64,000 bases of DNA from Pogona vitticeps (taxonomy: Eukaryota; Chordata; Lepidosauria; Squamata; Agamidae), in the NCBI RefSeq assembly GCF_051106095.1, contig NC_135791.1:8032001-8096000 (forward strand), written 5' to 3'. This document shows positions 48,401-58,194 of the stretch, piece by piece. The first letter of the stretch is position 1; each line of letters begins with the position of its first letter. Made by a program: the position numbers and the translations under genes. The notes under the pieces are model-generated. The model searched no databases. It had not been told where the DNA came from and saw only the letters and a list, made by a program, of their open reading frames with translations.

Positions 48401-51400
48401 GCCTTTGCATTTCATATGGTACATTATTGTATGTATGTTATATATTTTTCCTGCTAAGTTAAACAATTGTTCCTTAATTTTTGCACTAAAAATGTGTCCC
48501 CTCCAGCATATTGCAAGTGATCACCCTTCCCTTGCATCACTTTCTCCTACTCTGGTGCCTTCTAGACCTCAAGAGGAAGTCTTAAGGTCTAGAAGGCCTG
48601 AGAAGAAGAAGTCTGTGTAGGTCCACGTAATGAATTCATGGCTAAGGTGAGAATTGAATTGGCATTTCTCAGCTTCCAGGCTATCTTTTAGCCACCAAAT
48701 TGTACTAAATGTCATTAATGTAGGAAAAAGACAAACAGCTGTTTATTAAAAAAAATACAGCCACCCAGAGATCTTTGGGTAGTTTGGGCGGCATATATAT
48801 TAAATAAATAAATTGAAAATCCTATAAAATTCAATGCAGGAAAATATATGCCAAAAGTTTTTTTTGTAGGAAAAGCAGGTGTCAAAAATACAGTCTGTTT
48901 GATATAGTGGATGCTTGGTCCACGAACTTCAATTATTTGCTTCCTGTCACCTGCCTTTGGTTACCTGAACATTGAGAGGCACAAAAGAGACCAAGCTGTA
49001 GTCCTCAATGACTCCCACAAGCTTCTCATTCAGGCGACGGTAATTCTTGAAGAAAGGATCTGAAGCCAGATGATCCACTAGGTATGACAGATCAAGAACC
49101 TCAGTGTAATAATCTAAATTGAAGGCTGCAAGGCAACCAAAAAAGAAAGAAAGAAAGAAAGAAAGAAAAGAAAAGAAAAGAAAAATGTTCAGGAAGTTCA
49201 GGAATAGATGTACAGATGAAAATGATTCATTGATAAACCTCTCTGGAAAAAGACTCTCAGAAGCAGAGCAAACAGAAATTCAGCAGCTTAACCTTCTTCT
49301 ACATGGGAGAGGTGTTCCTTGCAGTATATTATTTTTTTGTTCTGTAGCCAGAGAGATCGTGTGGCCTCCATGTTCACAGAACCAGGCGGGAACTTCAAAA
49401 GAACCAGATTCAAGTCTCTATTGAGCCTTGGACCCATCACTCTCTCACAGACTGATCTACATCACAGGGTTATTCTGAGATTAAAATGGGAAGAATTGGG
49501 TAGGCTGTCTTAAACTCAATGGATTAAAGTTTATAGATATAATTAATAAGTCAGAAATTAAAATCATAATAATAACTACAGTGGTGCCTCGCTTAATGGC
49601 GATAATCCGTTCCAGGAAAATCACCGTTAAGCAAAAACATTGTAAAGCGAAAATAAAAAGCCTATTGAAACACATTGAAAACCTTTCAATATGTTCCAAT
49701 GGGCTTAAAACTCACCGTCCAGCGAAGATCCTCCATAAGGCGGCCATTTTCGGTGCCTGTATAGTGAGGGATCCATCTCTAAACACAGCAGGGAGCCATC
49801 TTATTTACCCGGCGGCCATTTTGAAACCGCCGATCAGCTGTTAGAAAAACATCGTTTTGCAAAGAATCATTGCAAAGCGAAATCCCCCCATTTAGACCAT
49901 CGTTTTGCAATCGCAAAAAGACCGTCATAATGCAGATTCATCATAATGCGGGGCAATCGTAAAGCGAGGCACCACTGTACAGTATATTCAAGGTCATAAG
50001 GGAAGTGATGAAGACTGGCCCCATATTCATTACACAAAATTCAGGACTCTTTTCAAATGCTCAGAGTAATTTATGCAATGTCTGAGGTGTTGCCTTCTTC
50101 TCCAAGTCTGTTTTCTTGGGCTGGCAGCTGCCCTTGAGAATCTCAAGGAAAGATCTTTTCCACCCTGTGACATTAACAGCACTGTGTCAGATAAATTTAA
50201 AATTTAACAGTCTTGACTTGGGGTAGGGGTCAATATATTTTCTGTCATGGGGAGGGAAGGGTTCATTTGTAAACCACTTTGAGATCGTGATAGTGAGGGG
50301 GCTAGAAATCTACCATTGCCTTCTTCGATACAATCCTGACAAAAATCCATCACTCTGCGCATGGCTTTTGGTAGCAGAAAAATATGCAGGAGGACCCCCT
50401 GTATCCTCAGGGGATTGGTTCCAAGCTGCCCCATGGATGCTGAAAAACAAGGATACTAGCGGACATTATTATAACAGTGAATGCTATACACAGCATGGGC
50501 CAATTCTGGTAACGACATCATAGAAATTTATTATTTCTGGATTTCTGTTAATCTTTTTAATATTCTCAGGCCGTGCCTAGTGAAATCAGCGATACTGATC
50601 CCATGGATACGGGAGTCCGACTGTAGCGCTAAAAGGTATTTGTAAGGTGGAGGCCTGGACAACAGTTGTCAGCTTCACAATAATTCTCACCCAGTTTCCC
50701 ATACTGTTCGATCAGGTCCATTTTGGAGAGGACATTTACATGAGGAAGTTCGACGTGCAGCATGGTGGAGAGGGAAGTGCAGAGAATGGAAATGAACTTG
50801 CCAGGGTCTGTGCAGTAGTGAGAATCCACCAAATGGACAGCAGCCAGCTGCAACAAGCAAAGAAGAGCATAAAGAAGGATGAGACACACGTCCTGTCAAG
50901 TCTGGAGGTTAATACAGTGAAACGGCACAGATGTCAGCAGAGCTCCATCCTAATTCTTTATTTACACATTTCCTTAAAATAGCTTCTTAAAGGATTGACC
51001 TGTATCTAGAGGCTATCTATATTACAGAGAAAAAAATTACCTTTTCGATCTATATTTTACAGAATCTCCCATCCAACAGAGCTGCTGGATAGACTGTTGG
51101 TGGAATTCTCAGAGTTGCAGCCCCCCATTTTTTTCCCTAAACATCAATATCTGCATTAACTTTCTAAGCATTAATATCTGCAGGTCAAACTATCATGTGC
51201 ATTCAAGTTCAAAGAATCTTTCTGGCACCAATCTTGCTTCATTTCTTCCACGGCATGAGATTTAAGGCTCCAGGGCATGGATGCCACCAGCTTTTCCACA
51301 GCTTTTTGACGCAAGGTTGACAGTCAGTCTGGCTGCCTTAAGCATTTGCTCCAAGATGGTACAGCCTAAGCCAAGCACCGGAAGGTGGCTGTGGAAGGAG

Positions 51401-53944
51401 AGGAGTGATTGCAGTGATCCAGGTTCACAGTTTAAGAAAATGTATATGACTTTTCTAACATGGAAAATATATTTCAAGAGCTTAAATCCAAGGATAAACA
51501 TGAGAATTTCTTAATGACTACTTACCGTAGCATTACAGAAAGTTAGTAACAACACACAAATAAATCAAAACAAAACCTTTTTCAACAAGCAACCAAAAAA
51601 AAAAAAAAAACATCTTGCACATTATATCTGTACATTATTAAAAAAAAATCCTTGGTTTTTATCCCTTGGTCCTACATCATCACTTAGAAAAAAATAAATG
51701 AAATATATCCATCCATAAGGATTTGGTGGTTCACCATCAGAACATTGCATGTTTTATATAAGAAGCAAGCATCTTTCAATAAGGCAGTCGCACTTGGAAA
51801 TTTCTCAGAGAAGCTGGCCAGAGCACGTTACATCTCTTCGCTAGCCCTTTTCCCAGTCTACCAAACCACTAACAAACTTCTGAAAAAATGATTTGCCCTT
51901 GCACATGTTTATATATATGCAATATTGCCATGGTTGGCTGGCTATGGACTGTCTGGCCTCCACAGTAAATACGAGTCAATCCTGAATAATAACATGCCCT
52001 GCATGTGTTGCAGAGGACATCATTTTGCATTGATTTGGGAACCAGCAGATGGGATCGTTACTGCTACATCACTGTTATTGTTACTGAGCATCTTGAAAAC
52101 TCAAGAAGCTGGAGCAGAGAACCTGTGATTTCTTAATTTTGGACTGCAGTTCGCATCATTCCTGGCCATTACACATCCCAGCTGGGGCTAAGAGGAGGCA
52201 ACATGCAACAGCTGGAGAGGCACAGGTGTTATTGGACTACAACTCCCAGAAATCCTGATCAGCACAGCTCGTGGTGAAAGCTTTGGGAGTTGTAGTCCAA
52301 GAATACCTGGGGACCCAAGGTTGGGTCTAAAGCATGAGGCACTAGTACAACAAAGCATCCAGTGGCACCTTAAAGACTCGCACCAGCGCAGAGTGGAAAG
52401 GCAATGGCTGGTTTCCCTTGTTCTGGCATGTTCGCCAGTAAATGCTGCACTGGTTGCAGATTGGCTGAATAACTGGTGGGGTGACAGGAAGCCGGACAGA
52501 GTGGCTTACGGGAGTACCCTTACATGATTGCCCTTCTCCTCTGCACAGTACAAAGGATCCTGGCCGAAGAGACTTTCCATGTTGGCTGGTTGGGACTTCT
52601 TCCCCCCCCCCATCCCTTCAATTCCCAACCATGCGGCAACGTCTGAAGGGCTGTTCTTACCTGCACTCACTTGAACATGAGCAGAACCATCTATGGGGTC
52701 AGCAAAATCTGCCCTGACAGAGTCCTGATTCACACAGGAGTGTTGTACTCACGTTGAAGTAAAGCTAGGCAGCATATGCCGCTTAATATGGCGAAACTGT
52801 GGAGGATAAACAGCTATCTGAAAGATTTCTAAAATGAAGTCGCCATCAGAGTTGAAACAGGACAGCTAGGATACCTGGGCTCACCATTCACAAATATATC
52901 TCCAGGCTGTTTGGGACTACAATTGCCATCACCCCTCAGGCAGCATGGGCCCAGTTGTGGAAAGCTGCTGTGTGGTATGAGAGAAAGCTGAATCTCCAAC
53001 AACATGACAGCCTGCCCTTCCAACCCAGGCAGCTTCTGTTATGGATTCATGGCAGTCCAGAAAAAGACAGAAACCTTTGTGCCTTGAACTGAACTGCCCA
53101 AACCATGACACCTTTTGTTGTAAAGTTTAAAAAGCGATCACATATCACAGAATCCTTGTGAACTACTGTATTTTTCTGCGTATAAGACATCCCCATGTAT
53201 AAGACGCCCCACCACTTTTCTAACCCAAAATTAAGAAATCTAAGGGAGCTTAGCAAGTGCAAGGGGAAAGGGATCAAAGCCCTGCAGGATCGCTTTGATC
53301 CCTGCTTTCCCCTCCACTTGTTTTTGTTCTCTCCTCTGCTTACTTCCGTGTATAAGATGATACTCAATTTTTAGTCTAAAATTTTTAGACCAAAATATAG
53401 TCTTATACATGGAAAAATACACTACTATAAATTCTGTCTTTTCAATTTGGCCTCTGATGGACAACAATTTTTTAACAACAAACTGCAACTGAATGATTCA
53501 GTCACATTTCTTGAACACCAAACGTACCCTGAAGTTCCATTTAGCAAGCTGAACAAAGATGTTTCTCAATGAACTATGGTGGGTGCACAGCTCTACTTGT
53601 CCAGGGCAGTCAAATAAGACGTAATGTCCCTTAAATCGTGCTAGCTTCTCTTGCAGCCAGTCAAAGTTGGCTTCCAGGTACTCCATGCAATAGATTAAGC
53701 CACCATTGGGTCCCAGTTTCAAATTCTCCATCACATCAGCCAACGTTATCAGTTCTGAGATATCCACAGCGCACTGGTAGGGAATTCCTTCATTGGCTGG
53801 GTCCAGGTTTACCACAGCAACTTTACGCCCAATTGCAGAAAGGAACTCCTGCATGGCGAGACAGTAAGTCGTTTTCCCTGAACCAGGAGGCCCAATCACC
53901 GCCTGGCCGAAGTGTAACTCCGACGACGTGTAGCTTGTTGACAT
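45329..53944 (-). CDS. GPN2: GPN-loop GTPase 2, complete, five coding exons
   Basis: Exons in transcript order are 53944-53528, 50847-50691, 49125-48965, 46973-46843 and 45401-45329. All have AG/GT borders. They join in phase to 939 nt, or 312 residues (human 310). The protein is a small GTPase of the GPN family, known to help assemble and import RNA polymerases II and III. Motifs are Walker [10 protein letters not shown] (18-26), the family-defining Gly-Pro-Asn at 78-80, G3 DCPGQ (112-116) and SKMD (180-183). The start MSTSYTSS follows a splice acceptor at 53963-53964 and aligns with the human N-terminus. The C-terminus VEQEIMDV is near the human VEQEAMQL. The introns carry at least five MITEs and an L1 tail. 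Nothing suggests loss of function. Confidence 0.95.
45580..45665. repeat. Dispersed repeat shared with 24.3 kb, opposite orientation
   Basis: CCAAACAGCCCGAAAAAAAA and CATGAAAGCCTTCGAGAATA are complements of the copy at 24277-24370. The repeat probably starts near 45525 (GAAGATGCCGGCCACAGAG). It lies in the last GPN2 intron. A tiny third piece occurs at about 55260-55277. Confidence 0.5.
45772..46041. mobile_element. TA-flanked MITE, family C (270 bp)
   Basis: Same family as 38311-38588. The ends CCCTGTTCCCCTGAAAATAA and TTTTGGGGAAACACAG are flanked by TA at 45770-45771 and 46042-46043. It sits in the last GPN2 intron. Confidence 0.8.
46843..46973 (-). CDS. GPN2: GPN2 exon 5
   Basis: It encodes [20 protein letters not shown], then [13 protein letters not shown]. 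The acceptor is GTCTCCTTTCCAG. The donor is GTATCC, which departs from the consensus but is the only border that keeps the phase with the last exon. Confidence 0.9.
47120..47225 (-). repeat. LINE-type 3' tail (GGCGGTATAAAT motif), reverse orientation
   Basis: TTTATATACCGCCCCATTAG is the complement of the AATGGGGCGGTATATAAA tail common to reptile LINE and SINE ends. Similar tails, forward, occur at 48757-48818, 56770-56815 and 58030-58074. Confidence 0.45.
47260..47655 (+). mobile_element. 5'-truncated L1 LINE with internal GAA expansion
   Basis: ATGGAATATAGCTATAAATG, AATATGGGGCAGATTTTTGG and GTTCTGGAGAAGAGGACAAT align with the L1 copy at 16134-16610, as do the AATAAA-bearing 3' UTR and A-rich end. 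The copy carries a (GAA)n tract at 47446-47519 where the other has mixed purines. It lies in the GPN2 exon 4-5 intron. Confidence 0.85.
47446..47519. repeat. (GAA)n microsatellite, about 74 bp
   Basis: About 24 uninterrupted GAA units (TTC on the GPN2 sense strand). Confidence 0.97.
47814..48326. mobile_element. TA-flanked MITE, family B (513 bp)
   Basis: The ends CAGTGGGGTCTTGACTTAAG and the complement of the right end CAGTGGGGTCTTGACTTGAG are near identical. TA lies at 47812-47813 and 48327-48328. Subterminal GACTTAAGAAC-like motifs repeat. No transposase is seen. It lies in the GPN2 exon 4-5 intron and is Tc1/mariner/pogo-like by its TA target. Confidence 0.9.
48757..48818 (+). repeat. 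LINE-type 3' tail
   Basis: CAGCCACCCAGAGATCTTTG, then GGGCGGCATATATATTAAAT and an AAATAAATAAA end: a short CR1/L2-like 3' terminus. Confidence 0.5.
48965..49125 (-). CDS. GPN2: GPN2 exon 4
   Basis: It encodes [20 protein letters not shown], then [15 protein letters not shown] and [16 protein letters not shown]. The acceptor is GGTTGCCTTGCAG and the donor gtaacc. The match to the human helical insert is close. Confidence 0.95.
49140..49183. repeat. (GAAA)n/(GAAAA)n simple repeat
   Basis: Imperfect GAAA units, 15 bases upstream (in GPN2 sense) of exon 4. On the sense strand this is a pyrimidine-rich TTTC tract close to the splice acceptor. Confidence 0.9.
49579..49977. mobile_element. TA-flanked MITE, family A (399 bp)
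   Basis: The terminal inverted repeat CAGTGGTGCCTCGCTTAA is matched by the complement of GTAAAGCGAGGCACCACTG. TA flanks it at 49577-49578 and 49978-49979. Related copies lie at 59438-59864 and, partial, 58075-58194. The pattern resembles Tigger/pogo-type ends (CAGxxxxxCCTCG). No transposase frame. Confidence 0.92.
50387..50623. mobile_element. MER2/Tigger-like MITE (237 bp)
   Basis: The left end CAGGAGGACCCCCTGTATCC and the complement of the right end CAGTCGGACTCCCGTATCCA are inverted repeats. They resemble the pogo-type family whose ends spell CAGTCGGxCCTCCxTATCC. TA follows on the right (50624-50625). The left flank has decayed. It ends 67 bases beyond GPN2 exon 3. Confidence 0.75.
50691..50847 (-). 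CDS. GPN2: GPN2 exon 3
   Basis: It encodes [20 protein letters not shown] through LIEQYGKL; human has [19 protein letters not shown]. The acceptor is TTGCTTGTTGCAG and the donor gtgaga. It contributes the SKMD guanine-specificity motif. Confidence 0.95.
52232..52300. repeat. Palindromic repeat with ZNF143-like arms
   Basis: TTGGACTACAACTCCCAGAA (from 52233) pairs with TTTGGGAGTTGTAGTCCAA (52282-52300). It lies in the GPN2 exon 2-3 intron and is the cleanest of the copies in the window. Confidence 0.75.
52346..52380. repeat. Fragment of the 17.1-kb dispersed repeat
   Basis: TCCAGTGGCACCTTAAAGAC resembles the opening of the repeat at 17085. Confidence 0.4.
53166..53422. mobile_element. TA-flanked MITE, family D (257 bp)
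   Basis: The ends CTGTATTTTTCTGCGTATAA and the complement of the right end GTGTATTTTTCCATGTATAA match. TA lies at 53164-53165 and 53423-53424. The body matches 42846-43080. It lies 106 bases beyond the GPN2 exon 2 donor. Confidence 0.85.
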
Positions 53945-53962
53945 GATGAACGTCTCTTTTCC
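53528..53962 (-). CDS. GPN2: GPN2 exon 2 (first coding exon)
   Basis: The acceptor TTGTTGTTAAACAG precedes 53962. The ATG is at 53944-53942. The exon encodes residues 1-139 with Walker A, the GPN loop and DCPGQ, and ends NFR before gtacgt. The 18 bases before the ATG are 5' UTR. Confidence 0.95.
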
Positions 53963-54299
53963 CTGTTTAACAACAAGAACAAAAAAGGAATGAAAAGCCA
54001 TTTTGCACATTGCTTTAGAGGCAAAAGTGGATGCAGTGCAAGGCACAGACTCAGTAGCCAATCAGTCTCAAAATTCTACTATGATAAAGTCCCTGATGCA
54101 TTTTCAATTGAAAGTTTTAGAATTACTCTTGAAATATTTAAGTATTTGCTCATGTAAACCTAAAGAGGGGAAAAAATAAAGAACAAGTAGGGTACTACTT
54201 GATGATGACCACTGATTTGGAGTCTTCTAATTTAGTATAATTAAAGTATTAGATTAGAGCTAGGCAGGTCTGAGATTGAAGTCCATTCAAGACACAAAA

Positions 54300-54530
54300 G
54301 TTAACTAGGGGTGAGGGCTCAAATTGCGGGATTCGCTGTCAAGTCAGACTTAAGTCACACCTGTGACTTGAATCAGGTTTTTTCTTTCTTTCTGTGATTT
54401 GGACTTGATTCCCAACTTGGAACCCACCCATGTCTCTTTTTTTTCTGGGGGAAAAAGCTTGTTTTTAATAGAGACTCGGACTTGGGACTCAGGACTTGGT
54501 ACCAAAGCCCTGAACTCAGTCTCAAAAGAT
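54300..54530. repeat. GACTTG-rich imperfect repeat
   Basis: Many scattered copies of GACTTG, GACTTAAG, GGACTC and their variants within 230 bases of the first GPN2 intron. It may be a decayed transposon, but I cannot name one. Confidence 0.35.
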
Positions 54531-55477
54531 TTGCCAGCATCACTGAAGTTAACTAACTGATCTTGGGAGAGTTTCTTTCTCAGGCAAACCTACCTATGTA
54601 ATCTTTGTAAAGGAAAATCATTTTAAATGTGGGGAACAGTAATGATATTTTTCACTTCAAATGGAAACAGCTCTTCACTTCCTGGTCAGTGTCACACTTT
54701 GCAATCACAAATCTGTTGCACAGCCCTAAACCGATGGTTGTTGGCATGTCATAACAACAACAGTGGCTGCCAGATACCTGAACCACTGAGCTATTCAACT
54801 AGCTGCTGCAAGCGATATATATTAGCAAGAAAACCAATAAACTTCTTTGGTTTGGGGGTAAGAATTCACAGACATGAGAAACAAAGCATCGCTCCTCTTT
54901 TTTTTAGAGTTTGTTCCTTATTTGTAACTTAACTGCCTGAAAAAAATATATGTAAAAGCAAAATAGAAATAAAAAGTAAAAAAAAAGACAATACAAACAT
55001 TCACTAGCAAGCTTTTGTGCTTGAAAAAAGTAATCCAAAACAAAAGGTGCTAAAGAGAACTCCCCCCCCCCCTTTTTTTAAAAAAAGGATTTTTCTTACA
55101 AACTTATCTGTCACCTCAGTTTTTAGGGGGCTTTATGAAGAGTGGTGGTGGTGGGATAATAAAGCATACTTTCAGAAAACTGCTAATGGGCAGAATGAAA
55201 ATCAGAATTATTGGGGTTCCACTGGACAGGATAGGCTTTAAGGAAGATGAGCATAAGCAATATAAGCCTTCGCGAATACATAAGCAATACTTTTACAAAG
55301 GTGGTGCGGAGTCCCTCGAAGCTAGATTTAAAAAGGTCTCTCTTTTAAAGACAAAACTGGGTCAATTCAGCCATTTCTAGCACATGTAATTATTAAACAA
55401 ACTAGATTGTAAATAACACAAATCATTTCTGAGTAGTTTTAACCCATCAGAAAGTGGGTTAAAACTACGCAGCTTAA

Positions 55478-55612
55478 GCACAAGCACCTGGCTGCAGAGC
55501 CAGAGGTTGGGAGTTCGATTCCCCCTAGTGCCTCCTTGAAAAAGGCTGGACTCCATGATCCAGACTGGGTCCCTTCCAGCTCTGCAGTCCTACGATTATT
55601 ACTGTTATTTAT
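55478..55612 (+). mobile_element. tRNA-derived SINE next to the GPN2 first exon
   Basis: AGCTTAAGCACAAGCACCTG is followed by a clear B box (GGGAGTTCGATTCCCC at 55509-55524), then a CR1/L2-type tail GGCTGGACTCCATGATCC and CCTTCCAGCTCTGCAGTC. It ends about 13 bases from the first-exon donor at 55625. Confidence 0.75.
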
Positions 55613-55625
55613 AAGCACGCCTCAC

Positions 55626-55745
55626 CTCCTAAGGAACTGCAACACGGACCCTTTTCGCAACGCACCGCCCGCCTCCGACATAGAGACGGAAGCACTGTAG
55701 TTGCACGGCGGAATTTTCTTTGCAGCTGGACTCCGCCACAGGCTA
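55626..55745 (-). other. GPN2: GPN2 exon 1, non-coding (predicted)
   Basis: The - strand sequence ends GTTCCTTAGGAG before gtgagg, a strong donor (GT at 55625-55624). It would splice to the acceptor at 53964-53963, 18 bases ahead of the start codon. The start of transcription is only estimated from the CRE/ETS cluster. GC content and CpG are raised compared with the surroundings. Confidence 0.65.
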
Positions 55746-55751
55746 TGCCTA

Positions 55752-55796
55752 ACTTCCGGTGACGTCAGCACTCTTTCCTCTCCCCAGGGCGGAAGT
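55752..55796 (-). promoter_or_regulatory. GPN2: GPN2 promoter: CRE and two ETS sites
   Basis: ACTTCCGG (55752-55759) abuts a full palindromic CRE TGACGTCA (55760-55767), and GCGGAAGT lies at 55789-55796. CRE plus ETS without a TATA box is typical of housekeeping promoters and suits a polymerase-assembly factor. Confidence 0.7.
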
Positions 55797-55891
55797 AAAA
55801 AATGCCTCGTGAGATATAACAATATAGATGTATCTAGCAAGAAAGGACTATGCAGAATATAAAAGGGAAATCTATATATATACAAGTTCCC

Positions 55892-55947
55892 TTGTATGTA
55901 TGTATGCATGTATGCATGTATATGTATGTGTGTGTGTGTGTGTGTGT
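55892..55947. repeat. (TATG)/(TG)n microsatellite
   Basis: TATG and CATG units pass into a TG run, about 100 bases upstream of the GPN2 promoter motifs. Confidence 0.9.
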
Positions 55948-56446
55948 CGTGGCTTAGGGTCAAACTTAAGTATGTTATCCAAAGACGGAGGGAGAAATAT
56001 AAATAAAGAGCGGTTTTTGACATGAACCCAAACCCGCCTCCTTGTTCACCAGTTTTGTTTGTCATTCTGCCTTTCTTTGTGATGCTGCTCTCTGCCTATT
56101 GTTCGTTTATTGGAGTGGTTCGTGTATTGCTTTAAGCCATTCTGGACAGTTTTTACAGATAGGGCCCAGAGACAAATGTAAATAAACGAAATAAACCAAT
56201 TAGGCACTATATAACTTACAATAATTCCCTCTTGAGTCGGCTGCAGCAAAGAAGTGTGAAGAATCCTGTGACATCTCTAAATGTGGTCTAGCTGCATAAG
56301 CTTTGGGACTCCCCACACATTTTGTTAGAGGCATGTTATTCTATTAATTGCAGGCCATTAATTGCTATATTAATTGTTCCCAACCGCCGTCCAGGGAAAA
56401 AAGGCAAAAGCCAATGTTAATGAAGGTTATTAACACAGGGGGTAGC

Positions 56447-56572
56447 ATGGCGGCGCTCTATCTCTTGCCGTCTCTATGGCATCTCTATGGAGTTTCTCTG
56501 TGCGTTGTTTATTCTCTTCCGGGTAGAAAAAAAGGAGACTATCAAGTGTTCCAAGCATACTTTACCGACTAA
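56447..56572 (+). other. TISU/YY1-like start with a 41-codon open frame
   Basis: TAGCATGGCGGC resembles the TISU/YY1 element at promoters of genes with very short leaders. A CTTCCGGG ETS site lies at 56516-56523. The frame reads MAALYLLPSLWHLYGVSLCV and on to a TAG-free stop at 56570. I know no such protein. It could be a divergent first exon, an old retrocopy or chance. Confidence 0.2.
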
Positions 56573-58029
56573 ACGGTGAATGGTCTGAACAGGGAAGAAG
56601 CAAGATGACAGGCCGAAGAGGGCTTTGTTTTTGTCTCGTTCTAGAGACAACGGGAGAAGAAACAGCGGTCATGGAAACCCTCTTAACACGTGTTAAATTC
56701 AGGCGGGAACAGCAATTGGAAATACTTGGGATCTGCTACCTTTGCGTGTGAATGGGTTGCTCATAGTAGACATGTTCTTGATGGGCAGTATATAAATATA
56801 ATAAATAAATATTTTAGGGGAGGAATAGCGATTACTTGTTAATTCTAAACTATTTGAGCACTTTTTCTATTTTTAAATACACACACATACACTTTTGTTA
56901 AAAAAGTTTTAAGCAACCAAAAAATAATACATAATGCACCACTCTTGCATTAATTATCTAATGCAATACTTACAAATAAATGTTCCATTTCCTAGAAAGG
57001 AATTCTCATTATGTCCTTTAGTTGGCAAAGTGTGTGAAGGAGGATTTTGTACCTGATCTGCCATAAAATGAAACTCAGTGGTCACAAGAACACACAGAAT
57101 TTGCAAAGGCTGTGCTTGGACCTCTTTGGTTCAATTCATTACACTGCCTTATTCTGAAATTCAGGATGAAATCCTATATTTTAGATTAGCAGTCAAACTA
57201 GAGTAGACCCATTGATTCTGTGGGGATTTGGTGAGTCAACTCCCCAATAAACTGTTGATTCAAATGGAACAATTATGAGTTGTTATGCTAAAGTAAGTTG
57301 TAAATTACTGGAATTTAAAGAGGAATTGACTCCCCAAATCCCCACTGATTCAATGGCTTCATGAGTTTCTACATTAAGTAACAGGATTTCATCCTGTGTA
57401 TCACTGTGACCATATGGAGTGTTCTGTGGCATTCCAAATGAATACTGTCACCATTTATAATATGTACATGTTTTGCCCAAAGCAGGGATGAATTTGTATT
57501 AGGAACTCACTGAGTTTCAGTCCCTCAACTTTATTTTCAAAGTCAAAGATGACATAGAGAACATTTCTTATCTCTGAACAAGGACAGTGTTTTCTGGTAA
57601 ATAACCACAGCCAGCCTAGTAAAATTGGCACTGTGTCTGCTTTTTTGGATGAAAAACAGGATAAAGTTGTAAGAGGTATTTTAGGCCCTTTTTACTTAGT
57701 CGTAAACCAAAAAGATCACAGCTCCAAAGTTAATACTGTGGTGACATTTGTTCACTCTGTTCAAGGTCCTCACTTTCTCCGCTGATCATACCAGGATCAG
57801 CCCCTTTCTTGTAAAGAGCAAAGCACTGTTCTTTAGTAGGAATAATGGCAACTGAGCAAGATTTAATGTTCAGAATACATATGTGAACTGAAGTTGTGAC
57901 AAGGGTTAATTTAAAAAAAAGGGGGATGGCAGATTATCTTCCTCAATCTGGCACATTATTCTAATGTGTAAACAAATGTTTAAAAAACATCATTTTGTGA
58001 ACAATCGGTTCCCGAAGCAGTGGTCGTAA
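56573..58029. other. Gene-free stretch between GPN2 and GPATCH3
   Basis: It contains a 14-bp perfect palindrome with an E box at 56683-56696 and a LINE-type tail near 56770-56815. Nothing else is recognised. Confidence 0.45.
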
Positions 58030-58074
58030 CTGACTAGATAGGCGGGATATAAATTCAATAAATAAATAAATAAA
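58030..58074 (+). repeat. LINE-type 3' tail
   Basis: ACTGACTAGATAGGCGGGAT followed by ATAAATTC and AATAAATAAAT units. Confidence 0.5.
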
Positions 58075-58194
58075 TCGCAAAGCGAAATTCCCCCATTTAG
58101 ACCATCGTTTTGCTATCGCAATTGCAATCGCAAAAAGATCATCGTAAAGCGGATTTGTCGTAATGCGGGGCAATCGTAAAGCGAGGCACCACTG
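58075..58194. mobile_element. MITE family A, right-half fragment
   Basis: It runs from CGCAAAGCGAAATTCCCCCA to the terminal GCGAGGCACCACTG, followed by TA, and matches 49870-49977 closely. The left half is missing and replaced by the LINE-type tail. Confidence 0.8.
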
